46,600 nt of DNA from UBA1227 sp963629305 (GTDB taxonomy: Bacteria > Bacillota > Clostridia > Oscillospirales > Acutalibacteraceae). Shown here in pieces: positions 42,767 to 46,600 of the stretch. A program made the translations under genes and the position numbers. The DNA is taken from the NCBI GenBank assembly GCA_963629305.1, contig CAVGIJ010000011.1, positions 1-46,600 on the forward strand, written 5' to 3'. Under the pieces are notes generated by a model, which was not told the origin of the DNA, did no database searches, and worked only from the letters and a program-made list of their open reading frames with translations. How positions within the stretch are numbered: position 1 is the stretch's first letter; each line of letters starts with the position of its first letter.

Positions 42767-42794
42767 TTATAAATAATGAAAGGGATCCTGCACA

Positions 42795-43892
42795 ATGAAA
42801 AGAGTAGTTTCTATTATCTTAATGCTCGTGATGGTAATGACATTCGCTTCATGTGGCTCGTCATGCAAAAAAGATGATACGAAGCTTACTGCCGAAGAGG
42901 CGGCAACTTTAAAACTTGACGACGGCGATGAGGCTTGGATTCAGGAATATTTAGCCGGTGATACCGGACTTAGTAAAAACGGCAATGTAGAAGGTGTTGA
43001 CAATAAAACATCATCTTCAGAGGATGGAACGGTTATAAGCTGGGACCCTATACCCGGAGCAGTTGCTTATAAAGTTTATCGTGCGGAAACCGACGGCGGA
43101 AAATATACATGCATTGCAACCGTTACGGATACATCGTATACCGACACGGAGGCAGCCGGCCAAAAGTATTATTACAAAACAACTGCTGTAAAGAAGAATG
43201 CTGTAAAAAATACCACAACCCAAAAAGAGGAAGCAGGCACAACGAAATCTTCCGACGGCAACCAGTCTAAATCGGATGAGACCACCAAAAAGGGCGGCGA
43301 CGCTTCAACTACCGGTAAGGGAGGAAGCTCGTCTACAACTGCAAAAGGCGACAGCACAACAAAAGGCGGAAGTTCCGAAACAACAAAGGCTGCGGAGACA
43401 ACGACAGAAAAGCCGACGGAGACAACCACGGCAAAGCCTATCCCATCTGCACCGACGTACAACCCATCAAACTCAAATGCAAGAAGTGCGAGGGCGGCGT
43501 TTGAAGCAAGTGCAAGAAATGCCGCAACAACGTATGATCTTGCAGTCGCATGTGCAAACAGTATAAGCAACGGATCAGTCAAGGGCGTTTCAAACGGAAA
43601 CATCATTTCTTTAAGTTCTAAGAGTATTGACGGTGTTGAGGAGGCTTATCAGTTTACCAAAGATCCGTCTACAAATGTTTTGATTCCGTCAAGAAGCATC
43701 AAGATGATCGGATATGTCTTTAAGGTTACGGAGGACACGGATCCTGCAGCATTTGCGGAAAAACTTAAAAATAGTTCCATAAGCAAATATTATTCACCTA
43801 GCGACAGAGTAAAACTTGTTCCTGTATTTACAGTAAAAGAAAAAACGACAGACTATTATGATCGTTACGTATTCTTTATGGTTACTGAGTAA
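42795..43892 (+). CDS. Putative lipoprotein with FN3-like domain and low-complexity linker
   Basis: This 365-residue exported protein has a lipobox FASC with Cys20. A fibronectin-III-like domain (about 77-132) follows, containing VISWDPIPGAVAYKVYRAET and YYYKTTAV. A Thr/Ser/Lys/Gly-rich linker of about 95 residues (133-225, repeated TTKGG/STT units) comes next, then a C-terminal alpha/beta region of about 140 residues that I do not recognise. It is probably anchored in the outer face of the membrane with the linker spanning the wall. GAAAGGG precedes ATG 42795. Function unknown. Confidence 0.82.
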   Translation: MKRVVSIILMLVMVMTFASCGSSCKKDDTKLTAEEAATLKLDDGDEAWIQEYLAGDTGLSKNGNVEGVDNKTSSSEDGTVISWDPIPGAVAYKVYRAETDGGKYTCIATVTDTSYTDTEAAGQKYYYKTTAVKKNAVKNTTTQKEEAGTTKSSDGNQSKSDETTKKGGDASTTGKGGSSSTTAKGDSTTKGGSSETTKAAETTTEKPTETTTAKPIPSAPTYNPSNSNARSARAAFEASARNAATTYDLAVACANSISNGSVKGVSNGNIISLSSKSIDGVEEAYQFTKDPSTNVLIPSRSIKMIGYVFKVTEDTDPAAFAEKLKNSSISKYYSPSDRVKLVPVFTVKEKTTDYYDRYVFFMVTE

Positions 43893-43923
43893 AATAACAT
43901 TTGTTTACAGTCTATCAAAGGAG

Positions 43924-43958
43924 TAAAAAAAGACCGCATTCAAACGAATGCGGTCTTT
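43924..43958 (-). terminator. Terminator of the tRNA-Thr/tRNA-Tyr unit
   Basis: A perfect 13-bp stem (43929-43941 with 43946-43958) has a 4-base loop. On the minus strand it is followed by a T7 run, 3 bases downstream of the tRNA-Tyr 3' end. On the plus strand no T-run follows, so termination of the lipoprotein gene here would be weak. Confidence 0.88.
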
Positions 43959-43960
43959 CG

Positions 43961-44045
43961 TGGTGGGAGAGGGTGGATTCGAACCACCGAAGCTAGAAGC
44001 AACAGATTTACAGTCTGCCCCCTTTGGCCACTCGGGAACTCTCCC
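43961..44045 (-). tRNA. tRNA-Tyr (anticodon GTA)
   Basis: This tRNA is 85 bases long with an encoded CCA (43961-43963). The acceptor stem GGGAGAG pairs with CTCTCCC, and the anticodon GTA (bases 44009-44011 on the plus strand) sits in loop CTGTAAA. The long variable arm typical of bacterial tRNA-Tyr is present and the T-loop is GTTCGAATC. It is second in the unit after tRNA-Thr. Confidence 0.95.
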
Positions 44046-44052
44046 AAATATG

Positions 44053-44078
44053 AAACCTGCAAAGTCACTTGCAGGTTT
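44053..44078 (-). other. Hairpin between tRNA-Thr and tRNA-Tyr
   Basis: A perfect 10-bp stem (44053-44062 with 44069-44078) has a 6-base loop in the 36-base spacer between the tRNAs. No T-run follows it. It is probably an RNA-processing structure of the tRNA precursor; role inferred. Confidence 0.5.
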
Positions 44079-44081
44079 GTT

Positions 44082-44157
44082 TGGAGCTGGTGAACGGACT
44101 TGAACCCCTGACCTGCTGATTACAAATCAGCTGCTCTACCAACTGAGCTACACCAGC
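44082..44157 (-). tRNA. tRNA-Thr (anticodon TGT)
   Basis: This is a 76-base cloverleaf with an encoded CCA. The acceptor stem GCTGGTG pairs with CACCAGC, the D-loop is AGCTCAGTTGGTAGAGC, the anticodon is TGT (44122-44124 on the plus strand) in TTTGTAA, and the T-loop is GTTCAAGTC. It is first in the unit, about 16 bases downstream of its promoter. Confidence 0.95.
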
Positions 44158-44173
44158 ACTTTAGTGCCTAGTT

Positions 44174-44202
44174 AATATAACACAATTGACTTTTTGCGTC
44201 AA
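44174..44202 (-). promoter_or_regulatory. Promoter of the tRNA-Thr/tRNA-Tyr unit
   Basis: On the minus strand, TTGACG (44202-44197) and TATATT (44179-44174) have exactly 17 bases between them and sit just upstream of tRNA-Thr. Confidence 0.82.
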
Positions 44203-44322
44203 GAGTTTTTTTATTTTTATTTTGGAATATTATCGGCTATTGTAACTTGTTGTGCAAATAGTTTTATAGTATACTTACTTATAACAATTCGGAATTGGTT
44301 TTGCAGAGGACGGTGAGACGGA

Positions 44323-45126
44323 TTGGCAAAAGGTGTAGGCGGAAAAAGAAAGCTCAAATTCAAAACAACAAAACGTGAAAATGCGACTAAAAGACGAAAG
44401 CTTATCTTGGGTTTTGTCGCAATTGTACTTGTTCTTGCAATAGCATCTGCAGTTACATACATCAAGGAGCGCAAAGATAAGACTGACGAGGATACGTCCG
44501 ATAGTGAACTCAGTACATTGGTGCAGACAAAGATGAAAGAAAATGTATCATTGCTATTTGCGGGTACATCGACGAGTGAAAACAAGCCGCTTTTTGCAAC
44601 CGTTATAAAATTCAATACAAAAGATTCGACCATAACGGTTACCCCTCTTTCAACCGCCGAAATAAACGGTGAAAAAACACAAGAACTTGTGAGCGGCTTT
44701 TCTGAAAAAGCAGGCATGACTTTTGACAGATATATTGTTGTAAACGAAAAAAATTTCAAGTCGTTTGTCGGGCTGCTCGGCACATATGAGACGGAAATTG
44801 GGCAGGCCATAGACTACAAAGGTGATGACTTTTCTCTTAGTCTGTTGTCGGGCAAGCAAAAACTGACGGGGGATAAATTGTTTAAGTATGTACGTTATTT
44901 GGGGGCGGACGGTTCGGACTACTCGCTTGAAAATCAGGGTAAACTCATTGCAGATTTCTTATCTCAAAAGCTCAATGAAACGAACACATCGAAGGGTGAA
45001 GATCTGTTTTCGTCAATGGTCAATTTATCTGAAAGCGACATAACTATTGTGGACTTTTCAAAGTATAAGGATTGGCTTGCCGAAATTTCAAAGAAACCGC
45101 GAAATGTTACGGTGGAACTTAAGTGA
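44323..45126 (+). CDS. Membrane-anchored LytR-CpsA-Psr-like protein with degenerate active site
   Basis: This 267-residue protein has a basic N terminus and one membrane helix (about 27-47), with the rest outside. Its fold-level pattern follows LCP phosphotransferases: VSLLFAGTS (75-83) for the first strand, FDRYIVVNEKNFKSFVGLLG (134-153), LSGKQKLTGDKLFKYVRYLG (175-194) and SLENQGKLIADFLSQKL (201-217). However, the catalytic Arg/Asp residues expected in the SIPRD and R-x-x-RQ positions read TPLST and SLENQ here. It is therefore probably not an active glycopolymer ligase. The start is TTG 44323; the gene overlaps or abuts the transglutaminase-like gene. Family assignment is by pattern, not search. 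Confidence 0.7.
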   Translation: MAKGVGGKRKLKFKTTKRENATKRRKLILGFVAIVLVLAIASAVTYIKERKDKTDEDTSDSELSTLVQTKMKENVSLLFAGTSTSENKPLFATVIKFNTKDSTITVTPLSTAEINGEKTQELVSGFSEKAGMTFDRYIVVNEKNFKSFVGLLGTYETEIGQAIDYKGDDFSLSLLSGKQKLTGDKLFKYVRYLGADGSDYSLENQGKLIADFLSQKLNETNTSKGEDLFSSMVNLSESDITIVDFSKYKDWLAEISKKPRNVTVELK

Positions 45127-45140
45127 CGGAGTGTGAGCAG

Positions 45141-46340
45141 TTGAAAATTTTAAAAAAATGTCTTATCGCGCTTTTTGTTGTCGCAGCTTTAATATTCTCA
45201 GTTTGTATGGTACTGCCTGTGGACGGAATTGTGGCAAGAAACTCCGCTGAAAAAAACGGATACGATATCTCCGCCGAGTACAAGGATGAGGAGTATAGAT
45301 TTTACTATAAAAAGCTTAATGAAAATGAAAAGGAAGCATACAGAATCATCTATGCTCAGATAAAAGAATTTCCCGAAAAAATATTGATTCCCTCGCTCAA
45401 AGATGACGAACTCGAGCGGGTATTCAGTGCACTTTCGTATGATAATCCCGAACTTTTCTTCTTGGGTAACAAATGTTCTCTCACCGGCATCGGAAACATA
45501 TACTATTTTCTGCCACAATACTCGATGACAAAAGATGATTACGAAAAAAAGATGAGTGAGGTTACAAAGGCAGCCGAGGCAATTCTAGGGAGTCTTGAAA
45601 CTTTTGGCTCCGAGTATGAAAAAGAACTTTATTTGCATGATTATCTTATAAAAAACTGTGATTACGATGACGGTACATCGACAACAACATATACGATTTA
45701 CGGCGCTTTGGTGGAAAAGAAAGCAAACTGTGAGGGATACTCAAGAACTGTTCAATACATTCTGAATTCTGTGGGGATACTCAACCATCTCGTTACCGGC
45801 ACAGCTATTGACGAAACCGGAAACTCGCAGGGACACATGTGGAATGTTGTAAAAATAGATGATGTTTTTTATAATCTGGATGCCACATGGGATGACTATC
45901 TTCTCCTCGGGGCTGTTGAGAATCCCGACCACACGGCGAGTCATATATATTTCAATATAAATACGAAGGATCTTTCCGTAACGCATAAAGTTGATGATGA
46001 CTCAATGTGGAAAGAATGTACGGCTGACAGCTTCGGGTATTATAAAAATGAAGGAATCTATTTCACGAAATATGATTCCGAAACAGAAGAGGCTATAAAG
46101 CAGGCACTTTACAAGTCTCTCGGAAACGGAAACTTCAGTCTGGAAATAGCTTTTGAAAATTCTGACGCATATACGAACGCGTTCAACAAGTTGACCGGGG
46201 AAAAAGACGGACGTATATACAGCCTTCTTGTGTGGGCAAATTCAAAAATTACAAGTGATAAGGTTGATCCGAGCCGTATACAGTACACAAAGGACGACTC
46301 GAAACTTGTAATAAGGTTTTTCCTTACTAAACAAACGTAA
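45141..46340 (+). CDS. Membrane-anchored transglutaminase-like protein
   Basis: This 399-residue protein has an N-terminal signal anchor (about 5-27) and an extracytoplasmic transglutaminase-like (papain-fold) domain. The catalytic triad is visible: Cys197 in ANCEGYSR, His232 in GHMWNVV and Asp247 in YNLDATWDD. It may act as a protease or cross-linking enzyme at the cell surface. GTG 45123 opens the frame, but TTG 45141 has GGAG 9 bases upstream and gives a cleaner signal anchor. It follows the LCP-like gene with almost no gap and ends at a terminator. Confidence 0.88.
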   Translation: MKILKKCLIALFVVAALIFSVCMVLPVDGIVARNSAEKNGYDISAEYKDEEYRFYYKKLNENEKEAYRIIYAQIKEFPEKILIPSLKDDELERVFSALSYDNPELFFLGNKCSLTGIGNIYYFLPQYSMTKDDYEKKMSEVTKAAEAILGSLETFGSEYEKELYLHDYLIKNCDYDDGTSTTTYTIYGALVEKKANCEGYSRTVQYILNSVGILNHLVTGTAIDETGNSQGHMWNVVKIDDVFYNLDATWDDYLLLGAVENPDHTASHIYFNINTKDLSVTHKVDDDSMWKECTADSFGYYKNEGIYFTKYDSETEEAIKQALYKSLGNGNFSLEIAFENSDAYTNAFNKLTGEKDGRIYSLLVWANSKITSDKVDPSRIQYTKDDSKLVIRFFLTKQT

Positions 46341-46376
46341 CAACCAAGTATGATTGTACATTGATGTGCGAAAGCG

Positions 46377-46412
46377 GACACGCTCGGGACAAGCCGGGCG
46401 TGTCATTTTGTA
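46377..46412 (+). terminator. Intrinsic terminator after the transglutaminase-like gene
   Basis: An 11-bp stem (46377-46387 with 46394-46404, one G-U) has a 6-base loop and a T-rich tail. It separates the upstream unit from the rRNA promoter. Confidence 0.82.
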
Positions 46413-46492
46413 TTTGACGATGATTTTTTAAAATTAAAAGTAGGAACACCCGGAAGCGTTGTGAAATGGTTCAAAAAAACTAAAAATAGTTG

Positions 46493-46522
46493 TTGACATG
46501 AAGGTGTAAAGCGTGGTATATT
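46493..46522 (+). promoter_or_regulatory. Probable ribosomal RNA operon promoter
   Basis: A perfect -35 TTGACA (46493-46498) and -10 TATATT (46517-46522) have an 18-base spacer and a TGG extended -10 element. The A-rich tract at 46471-46489 just upstream resembles an UP element. No ORF follows in the remaining 78 bases. Confidence 0.8.
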
Positions 46523-46600
46523 AATCGAGCGCTTTGGAAAGCCCAAGCGCATATGTACCTTGAAAATTAAACAACGACAAACTAGAAATGGACCCTGAAA
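46523..46600 (+). other. Probable 16S rRNA leader region
   Basis: The transcribed region contains a 9-bp hairpin (46529-46537 with 46542-46550). The string CCTTGAAAATTAAACAAC (46559-46576) then follows, of the kind found in clostridial rRNA operon leaders and spacers just before 16S or 23S. The rRNA gene itself would start beyond the right edge. Confidence 0.65.

Noticed and set aside
43172..43606. A 144-codon minus-strand frame rich in Val/Ser/Ala opposite the lipoprotein linker
   Set aside because: It is the antisense reading of the Thr/Lys/Gly low-complexity linker; hydrophobic strings arise from the repeated codons.
43929..43958. Intrinsic terminator for the plus-strand lipoprotein gene
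   Set aside because: The hairpin is followed by a T-run only on the minus strand; it belongs to the tRNA unit.
1..46600. CRISPR arrays, transposases or insertion sequences, attachment sites, replication origin
   Set aside because: No regularly spaced repeats, transposase motifs, tRNA-flanked integrase, or DnaA-box clusters were seen on either strand.

Overview
The window looks like a chromosomal segment of an anaerobic, low-to-moderate G+C Gram-positive bacterium of the class Clostridia. Oscillospirales/Ruminococcaceae-like is my best guess, inferred from gene content rather than from any search. Evidence for this: strong GGAGG-type ribosome sites with many GTG/TTG starts, a DnaD plus DnaC-type helicase-loader pair, a two-gene SufC-SufB (SMS-type) iron-sulfur system, many radical-SAM and Fe-S proteins, a YerB-like DUF3048 lipoprotein and RlmD-type methyltransferases. 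A run of exactly 10 N (15365-15374) marks a scaffold gap, so this is a draft or metagenome assembly. TGA is a normal stop codon here.

Layout. 1-3.9 kb: the 3' part of sbcC, then a decayed accessory stretch. It holds an acidic small ORF split by an in-frame TGA, a frameshifted and truncated hsdM (type I restriction methylase) remnant, an intact SIMPL-domain gene and a NERD-like nuclease fragment. 4.0-8.3 kb: a secreted CotH-kinase/Ig-like protein behind a strong hairpin, a patatin phospholipase and a TIGR01212 radical-SAM protein. 8.4-12.6 kb: a likely operon CPBP protease-tadA-mrp-sufC-sufB, closed by a terminator. 12.6-15.3 kb: DUF3783 protein, PflX-like radical SAM protein and zinc-ribbon protein, convergent with a DUF3048 lipoprotein. 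15.5-22.1 kb: transport and metal homeostasis, with a CtpE-like P-type ATPase, a MATE pump, and a CadC-like ArsR repressor with a CadA-type heavy-metal ATPase, each preceded by a copy of the same operator. 22.1-25.5 kb: YfcE phosphodiesterase, a 45-codon winged-helix-like small ORF, and two divergent RlmD/RumA paralogues that share a palindromic promoter region. 25.5-28.9 kb: HypA plus a 938-residue multi-[4Fe-4S] GltD-type flavoprotein. 28.9-31.7 kb: acyltransferase-3, mnmA and a Nudix hydrolase. 31.7-38.8 kb: dnaD-like, dnaC-like, tex, natA, natB and luxS. 38.8-43.9 kb: a second MATE pump (minus), asnS, degV and an FN3-like lipoprotein. 43.9-44.2 kb: tRNA-Tyr and tRNA-Thr (minus) with their own promoter and terminator. 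44.3-46.3 kb: a degenerate LytR-CpsA-Psr-like membrane protein and a transglutaminase-like protein. 46.4-46.6 kb: a terminator, then what looks like the promoter and leader of a ribosomal RNA operon running off the right edge.

How it works together. Most of the window is housekeeping: Fe-S assembly, tRNA modification and charging, rRNA methylation, replication loading and metal efflux. The clearest regulatory circuit is the metal-sensor/efflux pair: a near-consensus promoter, a 20-bp operator and its near-identical reversed copy ahead of the pump gene. The most unusual content is the SMS-type Fe-S operon with an Mrp protein carrying an N-terminal Cys cluster, the orphan HypA-flavoprotein pair, the LCP-like pseudoenzyme next to a transglutaminase, and the decayed defence/accessory segment at the left end. 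I found no CRISPR array, no transposase and no convincing riboswitch. I cannot claim a wholly new system; the HypA-flavoprotein pair and the catalytically degenerate LCP pair are the best candidates for undescribed biology.
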